Assembly (NCBI GenBank): GCA_963579025.1
Contig: CAUZFZ010000250.1
Span: forward strand, 1-10,548
Direction of reading: 5' to 3'
Length of the DNA: 10,548 nucleotides
DNA from: CAUZFZ01 sp963579025
GTDB taxonomy: Bacteria; Planctomycetota; Planctomycetia; Planctomycetales; Planctomycetaceae
In this document: positions 1 to 6,930 of the stretch, piece after piece
Layout of the letters: every line of letters starts with the position of its first letter
Numbering within the stretch: the first letter of the stretch is position 1
Program-made: the position numbers and the translations under genes
The notes under the pieces: generated by a model
The model's database searches: none
Told to the model about the DNA's origin: nothing
What the model saw: the letters and a program-made list of their open reading frames with translations, nothing else

Positions 1-189
1 AGAATGACTCCTTTCAAGAGAAGTCAATCTCATGGCGCAAATGCTGTACCCAACCTTCGTCAATTCACGCTTTTATCAACATCTATCTAAAACAAGTGCC
101 ATTCGGCTAGCGCCCCAGGCTTCAACCTGTCGCCGCTTCGCGGCTGAGATCCGGTTATCAGATGACTCGCTGTTCCTAAGCCAGCACAA
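1..189. other. Non-coding start of window
   Basis: No convincing coding region is visible before the propeller gene. Bases 132-144 form a small perfect hairpin (GCCGC, loop TTC, GCGGC). A weak sigma-70-like pair, TTCACG at 64-69 and TCTAAA at 86-91 with a 16-base spacer, could be a promoter for the gene at 190. Neither is strong. The minus-strand open frame crossing this stretch has no family features and overlaps the signal-peptide region of the propeller gene. Confidence 0.4.
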
Positions 190-3100
190 ATGAGGCCTTA
201 TTTGATGACATTGATGACCGGACCATTGCTGGCACTGTGTCTCGCGACACAACTCGCAGATGACAGCCGCGCCGATCAGTTCCTTCAAGCGGCCAGTGTG
301 CAGACGGGCCTCTGTGTGACGATCGGGGAACTCGACAGCACACTGCTTTCGCAACTCGCTGCAAGACGGCAACTGCTGATACACGCGATCGGTACGAATC
401 CTGAAACCGTCAGGCGTCAGCGCCAGCTGTTTCAAATGGCGGGAATCCTCGGACGGGCTTCCGCGGAAGTCGTTTCCGACCTGAGAGAACTTCCCTATGC
501 AGACAAACTGATCAATCAGTTGGTTGTGGCGGCTGATTCAGTCAGTGCCGTTACTCTCATCGAAGCCGGTCGCGTGCTCTGCCCGAACGGAGTACTCGTA
601 CTGGAGCGACCTCAAGCCTTTGACGTCGAAGAGTTCTCGTCGCAGATTCGCGGCAGCGGACTGAAGCTCATCGAGTCGAACAACGCCGATTCAGAGCGAT
701 GGGTGCGTGCCGTCAAAGTGCGACCGGCTGGTATGGATATCTGGACTCACATTAATCACGACGCCGGCCGCAATCGTGTTTCTCAGGACTTACTGGTGGA
801 TGTGCCGACCGGGCTGCGTTGGGTCGCCGCACCGGAATGGTCCGACGAACCCGTAATCGGAACGCTATCGGCCCACGGACGCCTGTACTGCGTTTCGGCC
901 GGCCCGAAAACGCAGACGCAGCAACTGGTCGCACGGGATGCGTTCAACGGACTGTATCTATGGTCTCGGCAGTGGGAACGACCGGCGTCGCATAATGAAC
1001 GACTCATGTCGCGATGGCCGATGGTGGCCGACGATCGCCATGTTTACTTTCTATCGGAAAGCGAACTCCTGGCCGTCGATGGTGCGTCGGGAAAAACAGT
1101 CAGGCGATTCGACGCGGCCGGAGTGACGGTGCATTTCTCAAACCGTTTAGCGCTACTCGATGGTGTGTTGTTGCTGTCGGCTGCGGAAGGACTGACCGCG
1201 TTCCGGGTCAGTGATGGTCACCGGCTGTGGAGTGTCGAGGGACGGCTGCGTGACGTCGCCGTTGGTGACGGCCGGCTGTTCTTTGTGAATGACGGCAGCG
1301 AGACGTCGGAAACCGATCGGTCAAGTTTGACCTGTCTGCAGCTCGACACGGGACGAGAGGTCTGGAAGCGCGAGCTGGCACGACCGCGCGAACAGAAAAC
1401 CGATCGACGCGGCAAACGCACCGTGCGGCATCCACTCGACCTGTGCTTGCATGCCGACGGTCGGTTGGTTCTGGCTGGCGATCTGTCGCCAACGGAATCG
1501 CTGGTGCGCGTCGTGGCGGCTGATAATGGCGCGACGATCTCGGAGTGGACATCACTGCGGATTCGTGCCGATCAGCTTTTCTATCGACAAGGCGCCGTCT
1601 TCGTGCCGCCGTCGATCGTTGCTGACCCGGAGACGAAGCGAGTTACTCCCGCTCGAATGGTTGACGCTCAGACCGGCAAGGTCGTTCGAACGCTTCCCCC
1701 CTGGCGGTTTGGAAGTTCGACCTGTCAACTCCCTGTCTGCACGCCGCGTTTCGCGTTTTCGCCGAAGATAACCATCACGTCACTGGACCTGGAAAGCGGG
1801 CGGATGACCGCAAATCCGCTGGCCACTGGTGGGTGCCTGATCGGAATGACCCCGGCTAACGGGCTGCTGTACAACACTCTGCAATCCGGCTGCCAATGTA
1901 ATCTGGCCGCTGTGCGCGGCATCACTGCATTCGAACGAAGTGCTTCGATCGAGCCGTCTCCGCCGCAATTACAGAAAGGTCCCGTCTATGGAATTCGATT
2001 GTCTTCCAGCGAGGGATCTCCCGATGACTGGCCAACGTTTCGTCGCGACGAAACGCGGAGCAACCACAGCCCGCAGGCGATTCCCGAGCTGTCGTTGATC
2101 TGGAAGGCTCGCGTTTCCCTTGCGGGTTCCCGAGTCGACGCGCCCACACACAGTCATGTCCCCGTCGAGTCGATCTCGGCGCCCGTCGTTTACGGAAACC
2201 AGGTTGTTGTCACCGAACCTGACGCTCATCGCATCATCGCGTTGGATACCGAGTCGGGTCGGGAACGATGGACATTCACCGCCAATGGTCGCGTGGACTC
2301 ACCGCCGACAATGCATCGCGGTCTGTGTGTGTTCGGTTGTCGCGACGGCTGGCTGTACTGTCTGCGGGCAGACGATGGGAAGTTGATCTGGCGACTGCGT
2401 CTGGCATGGCACGACCGTCGCATCATGTCGCTCGGTCAACTGGAATCGCCGTGGCCGCTGCACGGAAGCGTGCTGGTTCACCAGGGGCTGGTCTACGCCA
2501 CCGCCGGTCGTTCGTCAGGTGCCGAGGGTGGCATCCGTGTTTGCACGGTCGAGCCGGAGTCCGGCCGGGTTGTCCGCGACACGACACTCGGGCGCGAGAT
2601 GTCCGTGAGCACCATGAATGACATTCTGGTGAGCGATGGCGATTTCGTATATCTGCGCGAATGGCAGATCGATCCCGAAACCGGCAAAGCGCGACAGATA
2701 ATGCGACCGCGACAGATTCGTGGTTATCCCGGTGAGGTGCGCGTCCCGACGTCCATGCCAAACGGTCCGGATCCGCCGATCTATCTCCATTCCAGTTGGA
2801 TCAACACTTTACTCGACGGCTCGTGGCGCTACGCGTTCCGCTCGTACCACAAGGGAAACCAGCGACGCGGCTTTGGTGCGTCGTTCGGGCAACTGCTGGC
2901 GTTCGATGCGAAGACGGTTTATGGCTTTCGCACGGGACTGTGGTCGCTGGGACGTCGGTCCACGCCGCATCTGTTCGCCGCGCCGCGCGGGCTGTCCATA
3001 ACAGATGACGCAAGTCCAACCGGATACGACGTGACGTCCCGCTGGACGCAGCCCATGGCGGACGGTGGGTGGGTCGAAGCGATGCTGGTCGCAGGCGACA

Positions 3101-3309
3101 CACTGTTTGTTTCCGGTCCCGTCAATCCTGCGGATCGCTCAACAACCGGCGGGTTCCTTCGTGCGCACTCACTGGCGGATGGAAAGCTGACAAAAACCGT
3201 CACACTCGCTTCACCGCCCCAGTTGGACGGTATGGCCTCCGCTGGCGAGCGGCTCTATCTGTCACTGGCCAGTGGAGATGTGGTGTGTTTTGGGGCGAGT
3301 CGCCCGTAG
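190..3309 (+). CDS. Exported PQQ-like beta-propeller protein with degenerate methyltransferase-like N-terminus
   Basis: Encodes 1039 residues. Residues 1-28 look like a Sec signal peptide (short polar start, hydrophobic stretch around residues 9-19, small residues near the end), so the protein is probably exported. Residues about 35-150 resemble a worn-down SAM-methyltransferase fold: TGLCVTIG at 39-46 in the motif I position, LPYADKLINQLVV at 101-113, and GRVLCPNGVLVLE at 127-139. From residue 182 (MDIWTHINHD) the sequence matches the planctomycete propeller family as I know it. Blade-like motifs follow, such as ARDAFNGLYLW and TGREVW. A second propeller section opens at 612 (DDWPTFRRDETRSNHS) with clear PQQ-type repeats, for example IIALDTESGRERW ending at W694 and WLYCLRADDGKLIW at 721-734. 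No CxxCH haem motif was seen. Its substrate is unknown; such proteins are often auto-labelled BamB-like, but it is far longer than BamB and lacks a lipobox. No strong Shine-Dalgarno precedes ATG 190; ATG 205 and 214 are alternative starts. Confidence 0.9.
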   Translation: MRPYLMTLMTGPLLALCLATQLADDSRADQFLQAASVQTGLCVTIGELDSTLLSQLAARRQLLIHAIGTNPETVRRQRQLFQMAGILGRASAEVVSDLRELPYADKLINQLVVAADSVSAVTLIEAGRVLCPNGVLVLERPQAFDVEEFSSQIRGSGLKLIESNNADSERWVRAVKVRPAGMDIWTHINHDAGRNRVSQDLLVDVPTGLRWVAAPEWSDEPVIGTLSAHGRLYCVSAGPKTQTQQLVARDAFNGLYLWSRQWERPASHNERLMSRWPMVADDRHVYFLSESELLAVDGASGKTVRRFDAAGVTVHFSNRLALLDGVLLLSAAEGLTAFRVSDGHRLWSVEGRLRDVAVGDGRLFFVNDGSETSETDRSSLTCLQLDTGREVWKRELARPREQKTDRRGKRTVRHPLDLCLHADGRLVLAGDLSPTESLVRVVAADNGATISEWTSLRIRADQLFYRQGAVFVPPSIVADPETKRVTPARMVDAQTGKVVRTLPPWRFGSSTCQLPVCTPRFAFSPKITITSLDLESGRMTANPLATGGCLIGMTPANGLLYNTLQSGCQCNLAAVRGITAFERSASIEPSPPQLQKGPVYGIRLSSSEGSPDDWPTFRRDETRSNHSPQAIPELSLIWKARVSLAGSRVDAPTHSHVPVESISAPVVYGNQVVVTEPDAHRIIALDTESGRERWTFTANGRVDSPPTMHRGLCVFGCRDGWLYCLRADDGKLIWRLRLAWHDRRIMSLGQLESPWPLHGSVLVHQGLVYATAGRSSGAEGGIRVCTVEPESGRVVRDTTLGREMSVSTMNDILVSDGDFVYLREWQIDPETGKARQIMRPRQIRGYPGEVRVPTSMPNGPDPPIYLHSSWINTLLDGSWRYAFRSYHKGNQRRGFGASFGQLLAFDAKTVYGFRTGLWSLGRRSTPHLFAAPRGLSITDDASPTGYDVTSRWTQPMADGGWVEAMLVAGDTLFVSGPVNPADRSTTGGFLRAHSLADGKLTKTVTLASPPQLDGMASAGERLYLSLASGDVVCFGASRP

Positions 3310-3513
3310 CCCGACCGATCGCCGGAGTCTCTTGATCCTGGCAGCATCGCGACTCAGGGCAGCCCGGTGCAAGAATTCCCCGGTACGAGCTAATCACCGG
3401 AACGCGCGGGAATTGCCGGATGAGGGTGCTGCACCTCGTGCGTCCAATCGCACTCACTTTGTGACATCGCGCGAATCGAAGAGCACATATCGCTGTGTGT
3501 GCGTTACGGCTCG

Positions 3514-3587
3514 GTCCCGCCAGGTATTTTTGTCCGATTGGTCGGAAAACGCGGATTCTCCAGAAGCGAGGCGTGGGACGAGCCCAC
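3514..3587 (+). promoter_or_regulatory. Possible structured RNA leader element
   Basis: Read as plus-strand RNA, a 7-bp outer stem (3514-3520 with 3573-3579, one G-U wobble) can enclose a bulged hairpin (3529-3549, loop TTGG). A competing local hairpin (3573-3577 with 3583-3587) shares bases with the outer stem, so two exclusive folds are possible. The element ends about 55 bases before the ATG of the TadG-like gene. I do not recognise it as a named riboswitch class. Stems this short also occur by chance in GC-rich DNA. Confidence 0.25.
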
Positions 3588-3627
3588 TCCCGCGGGCACA
3601 CATTCAGCACGCAAGTGCACATATGCC

Positions 3628-3637
3628 GGAGGTGGAG
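3628..3637 (+). promoter_or_regulatory. Ribosome binding site that sets the TadG-like start
   Basis: GGAGGTGGAG lies 4 bases before ATG 3642, with the GGAGG core 9 bases away. This is the strongest Shine-Dalgarno in the window. It argues for ATG 3642 over the upstream in-frame GTG at 3495. Confidence 0.8.
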
Positions 3638-3641
3638 AATC

Positions 3642-5534
3642 ATGAAACCCCTTACATCGAGACGACCATTACGGCTTGAATCTCAAAATAGTCGCCGCGG
3701 AGCCATTCTGGTAACAGTTGCTCTCACGCTGACATTCCTGTTGGGCTGCGTCGCCCTGGCTGTGGACGTTGGATTCCTGGTCCTTGCTGACGGCGAATTG
3801 CAGATGGTCGCCGACTCATCGGCGCTGGCGGCGGCCCGGGAATTCAACGGCCGCAGAACAGATCAGGACGTCGTCGATGAGTACGCCATCGCCGCCGCTG
3901 TCGACGCTGCCGAAAAGAATTCCGCTGGTGGACATGCTTCGGTTGAAATTGATGAGTTTGTCTCCGTACGTGGAGAGACTCATCAAGACATTCGATTGGG
4001 GCATCGCTTATTCGACCGGGAGACCGGTGAATACAGGCTCGTCTGGGAAGACTTGCCGGGCAAGCCTCACAATGTGGTGGAAATCACCGCTCGCCTGGAC
4101 GACTTTCAGCGTGCGGACAGCGATGGAAACGCGTTTGATACCGTGACTCAGGCGGTCCCCCTGATTTTCATGAACGCACTGGGGCAACAGTACGCAAGTG
4201 TGGAAGCAACAGCGACCGCAACGTACCAGCCTCGGGACATGGTGCTTGTTCTGGACGAATCCGGCTCAATGCGGTTCGACAGTCTGCTTTACCGCGACAC
4301 GATCAACCGACTGGGAACAACTGCGGTGGTCAACACCATCGAAGAGATGTGGTCCGACCTTGGGTATCCAAGCTATGGAAATATGGATTTCGAGGCTGAG
4401 TATCCGACGTTTGAAGGAGTTGGTTCGGGGAGACGACCAGTTTACGGCTACTACTATCGGTTCGGTCGCCGGCAGCGGTACATCCGTGGCTACGAAACTG
4501 TCGACGTGCCTGATATCTCGATCGTGTGGAAGGGCTACGAGGTCGACATCTCGTCGGACGAGCGCATCAGCCAGGTCGTGCTGTTTTTCTCCAACGGTCG
4601 ATACCGGTTCTACGACGTGTCTTCCAACGGATGCACACTTAGTTCCAATGTCCGAATCACCGGTGCCCTGGTCAAATCGGGGAACAACGGCTTTCTGGAC
4701 CCGTACCAGCAGGACCTCGGCGAATACATCGACCTCAACTCGAACTCAGCGTTCAAGCGTGCCCTTGGGGTGGATTCTGTCGGATATCCATACGCTCACG
4801 AACGCGATACAGAGGGTCGATACGTCGGTGATCCGTGGACTCAGTACATCAACTATGTTCGATATGACAGAGTCATGCGGGATTCCGGCTTCCGGAACCG
4901 CTTCGGGATGCTGACGCTGGTCCACTTCTGGAACCACGTGAAGGCCTCCCCGTCGGAGACGCCTGACCTGGCAAACACCCGCCAGCAGCCGATGGGGGCC
5001 CTCAAGGACGCAGTCAATTCTCTGCTGAATTACATCGTCGATGTCGAGGCGGACGATCGTGTTGGTCTAGTGACATTCTCGACGGAAGCGAATCTCGACG
5101 TGGAACTCGACGACTTCGACCTGGCTCCTGTGCGGGATCAGGCGGCCCGGATGCAGGCGTACGGTCGGACAAACATCGGTGATGCACTGCGGCTCGCGAG
5201 AATCGAGCTGACGGAGAATGCCCGTCCGCAGGCTGCTCGTACCATCGTGCTGATGACAGATGGCAATCCGAACGAACCCGGGAATTACGATCCGGCTGAC
5301 TATGTCCGTTCCGAAGCCCAACTGGCTGCGGACGAAGGAATTCGCGTCATCACGATCAGCCTTGGGTCGCGATTCGACCACACACTCATGGAAGAAGTGG
5401 CCGAATTGACCAACGGTGTTCATCACGAAGTTCCCGACGCAACGGCATCCGACCCGGAAGCAGTCGAGCGGGAACTGGAACGCGTTTTCTCGGAAGAGAT
5501 TGCCGCTGATCGCAGCCTCACGCTGATCAAATGA
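3642..5534 (+). CDS. TadG-like membrane-anchored VWA-domain protein of the Tad pilus system
   Basis: Encodes 630 residues from ATG 3642, chosen for its Shine-Dalgarno; the frame stays open upstream to GTG 3495, but that extra part lacks family features. Residues 18-42 (RRG then a hydrophobic segment) followed by VADSSALAAARE match the N-terminus of TadE/TadG-like Flp pilus-assembly proteins, with one membrane helix and the rest outside the cytoplasm. A von Willebrand A domain follows with a full metal-binding MIDAS set: DESGS at 205-209, threonine 510 in GRTNIG, and aspartate 540 in MTDGN. Between the first MIDAS strand and the next helix (near 452) lies an insertion of about 235 residues, rich in Tyr, Arg and Gly with strand-like stretches. 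VWA domains bind protein partners through the metal; a scaffold or adhesion role in the pilus is inferred. It is 104 bp upstream of tadE on the same strand and probably in one operon with it. Confidence 0.85.
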   Translation: MKPLTSRRPLRLESQNSRRGAILVTVALTLTFLLGCVALAVDVGFLVLADGELQMVADSSALAAAREFNGRRTDQDVVDEYAIAAAVDAAEKNSAGGHASVEIDEFVSVRGETHQDIRLGHRLFDRETGEYRLVWEDLPGKPHNVVEITARLDDFQRADSDGNAFDTVTQAVPLIFMNALGQQYASVEATATATYQPRDMVLVLDESGSMRFDSLLYRDTINRLGTTAVVNTIEEMWSDLGYPSYGNMDFEAEYPTFEGVGSGRRPVYGYYYRFGRRQRYIRGYETVDVPDISIVWKGYEVDISSDERISQVVLFFSNGRYRFYDVSSNGCTLSSNVRITGALVKSGNNGFLDPYQQDLGEYIDLNSNSAFKRALGVDSVGYPYAHERDTEGRYVGDPWTQYINYVRYDRVMRDSGFRNRFGMLTLVHFWNHVKASPSETPDLANTRQQPMGALKDAVNSLLNYIVDVEADDRVGLVTFSTEANLDVELDDFDLAPVRDQAARMQAYGRTNIGDALRLARIELTENARPQAARTIVLMTDGNPNEPGNYDPADYVRSEAQLAADEGIRVITISLGSRFDHTLMEEVAELTNGVHHEVPDATASDPEAVERELERVFSEEIAADRSLTLIK

Positions 5535-5626
5535 TTGAGTTTCATGTCCACAGTGACAACGAAACACGGATACGACGGCTGAAGCGAATGTTTCAGATCA
5601 ACTGACTATCAACAACAAAACCAACC

Positions 5627-5630
5627 GGAG
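5627..5630 (+). promoter_or_regulatory. Ribosome binding site of tadE
   Basis: GGAG lies 8 bases before ATG 5639, a normal spacing, which supports that start. The 104 bp between the TadG-like stop and this ATG show no clear terminator hairpin, so readthrough from the upstream gene is plausible. Confidence 0.6.
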
Positions 5631-5638
5631 ACTTTACG

Positions 5639-6082
5639 ATGACGACTACTACACGCGGCGGAATGCGGCGAAATGAGGCTTCACGACGGGGTGTTGCGGC
5701 CACCGAACTCGCCCTGTGCCTGCCACTGCTGATTGCTTTGATGCTCGGGCTGATCGAATGCGGTCGAGCCATGCAGGTCGAGCACATGGTCAGCACGGCG
5801 GCTCGCGAAGGAGCCCGACAGGCTATCATTGAAGGCTCGACGAACGAAGAGGTTGAAGAATGGGCGACCGACATTGTTGTCGACACGCTGGGCGTTGATC
5901 GCTCGGAAGTCAGCGTGGAAATCGGGATCGAAAACACCGGCGGAGATGATCTGGCTGAAGCGGAGTCACGCGACGAGTGTGCTATTTCCGTGAGTGTTCC
6001 GCATTCGGCTGCGGCGATCATCGGCCTGAACATCTTCGAGGGTCAGCTCGCGTCCGGCCGTGCCATGATGCGTCACGAGTAG
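5639..6082 (+). CDS. tadE: TadE-like pseudopilin
   Basis: Encodes 147 residues, a normal length for the family (TadE-like, PF07811). The N-terminus is short and basic, then RRGVAATELALCLPLL begins the hydrophobic segment. Glycine 18 before valine 19 with glutamate 23 at +5 fits the G/xxxxE cleavage rule of prepilin peptidases (TadV/CpaA). Residues 19-40 form the membrane helix, followed by the TadE hallmark of a helix rich in Ala and Glu (STAAREGARQA, 52-62). The remainder is a small periplasmic domain. TadE and TadF are minor pseudopilins needed for Flp pilus assembly in known Tad systems. It follows the TadG-like gene on the same strand, and the sigma-factor gene converges on it from the right. 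Confidence 0.9.
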   Translation: MTTTTRGGMRRNEASRRGVAATELALCLPLLIALMLGLIECGRAMQVEHMVSTAAREGARQAIIEGSTNEEVEEWATDIVVDTLGVDRSEVSVEIGIENTGGDDLAEAESRDECAISVSVPHSAAAIIGLNIFEGQLASGRAMMRHE

Positions 6083-6108
6083 GCTGTCCGAGGATTCAGG
6101 AAGACAGC
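6083..6108. terminator. Weak inverted repeat between convergent genes
   Basis: GCTGTC at 6083-6088 and GACAGC at 6103-6108 form a perfect 6-bp stem with a 14-base loop, directly after the tadE stop and 20 bp before the sigma-gene stop. The position suits a two-way terminator. No T-run follows on either strand and the loop is long, so the call is tentative. Confidence 0.3.
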
Positions 6109-6128
6109 ATGGTGACTGCCGCCTGTGA

Positions 6129-6758
6129 TCACGACTCCTCGTCGTCGATTGCAGGCGGTTTTGTCGATTCGACCTCGTCAATCAGTCGCTGTCGCAGTTC
6201 GTGGTGGAGCAGTTCCAGAGCACGGCGGACAGTGCGGGTTGAGCGTCCGATGTGTTCGGCGATCTGCTCCGGAGTCCGCCCCTGCATCCGCAACTCGAAG
6301 ATCTCCCGGTGGCGATCACTCAGGCCGGATGTGAAGACGCCCAGCTCCTCAATCAACGCCAGCGCGGTTTCGGGCGCTGGTGCGTCGGCGATAAATGCGA
6401 TCGGTACTGTGACAGAAACGCTGTCCTCACAGACGCTGACTTCATTGTAGATCGACCGTTTCAGACGCGTATGGTGCTCGACCTGACTCAGTATTTTGTG
6501 GATTGTCAGGCTGGAGATCAGCCGCCACAGGTCTCCGCTCTCGTCGAAAGTGAATCGTCCCTCGTCGGTGCCTCGAAAGAAGCTCCGAAAAACCGACTGG
6601 ACGACGTCTTCCGCGTCCACACGCTGCCCCATCTTCGAGGACAGTCGCGAACGGGCCAGGCCAATCAGCCGGGACACGTATCGCGCGTACAGATCAGAAG
6701 CCGCATCCCGATCGCCCTCGCGATACCGCTGGACGATGGCAACCGATTCATCGTTCAT
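6129..6758 (-). CDS. ECF-like RNA polymerase sigma factor
   Basis: Encodes 209 residues from ATG at 6758. This start has an AGGA about 9 bases upstream; a GTG at 6806 would add 16 residues but has no ribosome site. Region 2 spans about 10-75 and includes AEDVVQSVFRSFF (49-61), the core-binding and -10 recognition part. Region 4 spans about 145-192 (LSDRHREIFELRMQGRTPEQ, then IGRSTRTVRRAL), a helix-turn-helix for the -35 element. The long linker between the regions and the overall pattern fit the ECF-like sigma family PF07638 found in many copies in planctomycetes. No anti-sigma gene (FecR-like, kinase or zinc-binding) lies next to it. It stands alone on the minus strand between tad genes, so control of those genes is possible but unproven. 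The C-terminus ends in acidic residues (DDEES). Confidence 0.92.
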   Translation of the reverse strand: MNDESVAIVQRYREGDRDAASDLYARYVSRLIGLARSRLSSKMGQRVDAEDVVQSVFRSFFRGTDEGRFTFDESGDLWRLISSLTIHKILSQVEHHTRLKRSIYNEVSVCEDSVSVTVPIAFIADAPAPETALALIEELGVFTSGLSDRHREIFELRMQGRTPEQIAEHIGRSTRTVRRALELLHHELRQRLIDEVESTKPPAIDDEES

Positions 6759-6930
6759 AGCCGTTTTCCTGGAAGACCCGCGTTCCTGCCCCAGTTTAGC
6801 AGCCACTGTTCGAGTCAGCGCCTAGCCTGAACTGAAAATACAGGATTTCGACGAGCGAAGGATGACCGTTTCCGGCTGGTCCGCGGATTCACTGTCAGAG
6901 ATACCACTCGGAACTTTGAGGAGTTTTCAA
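6759..6930. promoter_or_regulatory. Divergent intergenic region between sigma factor and cpaF
   Basis: This 172-bp gap separates two genes transcribed away from each other, so promoters for both should lie here. It is moderately AT-rich near 6832-6848. I could not identify a convincing -35/-10 pair on either strand. Confidence 0.4.
6918..6923 (+). promoter_or_regulatory. Ribosome binding site that sets the cpaF start
   Basis: GAGGAG lies 7 bases before ATG 6931. The earlier in-frame ATG at 6862 has only an AAGG touching it, which is too close to work well. This favours the 475-residue form over the 498-residue form. Confidence 0.7.

Larger units (their letters stand above)
3310..3641. other. 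Intergenic leader upstream of the TadG-like gene, rich in inverted repeats
   Basis: This 332-bp stretch holds no convincing gene. It contains several inverted repeats. CCGGT 3380-3384 pairs with ACCGG 3396-3400. TCCGA 3533-3537 pairs with TCGGA 3542-3546 around loop TTGG, extended by a T-run and A-run past one bulged G. GTGGG 3573-3577 pairs with CCCAC 3583-3587. CCCGCGGG at 3589-3596 is a palindrome. Alternatively GTCCCGC 3514-3520 pairs with GTGGGAC 3573-3579 (one G-U) and encloses the TCCGA hairpin. No T-run follows these stems, so they do not look like plus-strand intrinsic terminators. The promoter of the tad genes must lie here or upstream; I could not pick a clear one. Confidence 0.5.

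Noticed and set aside
132..144. GCCGC-TTC-GCGGC hairpin as a member of a repeat family with the hairpin at 8860-8874
   Set aside because: Only five base pairs are shared and the flanks differ; GC-rich stems of this size arise by chance.
190..3309. PQQ-dependent alcohol dehydrogenase or cytochrome
   Set aside because: No CxxCH haem site and no adjacent-cysteine quinoprotein dehydrogenase signature was seen; only the propeller repeats match.
3529..3549. Intrinsic terminator for the propeller gene
   Set aside because: The hairpin has its T-run before the stem and A-run after it on the plus strand, the wrong order for plus-strand termination, and it lies over 200 bp past the stop codon.
3272..3679. 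135-codon plus-strand open frame across the gap before the TadG-like gene
   Set aside because: It overlaps the ends of both neighbours in another frame, lacks a ribosome site and shows no domain pattern. The same holds for the 147-codon minus-strand frame at 3200-3643.
4198..4914. 238-codon plus-strand open frame within the TadG-like gene
   Set aside because: It is a +1 shadow rich in Ser/Thr/Arg; the TadG-like frame holds the complete MIDAS motifs.
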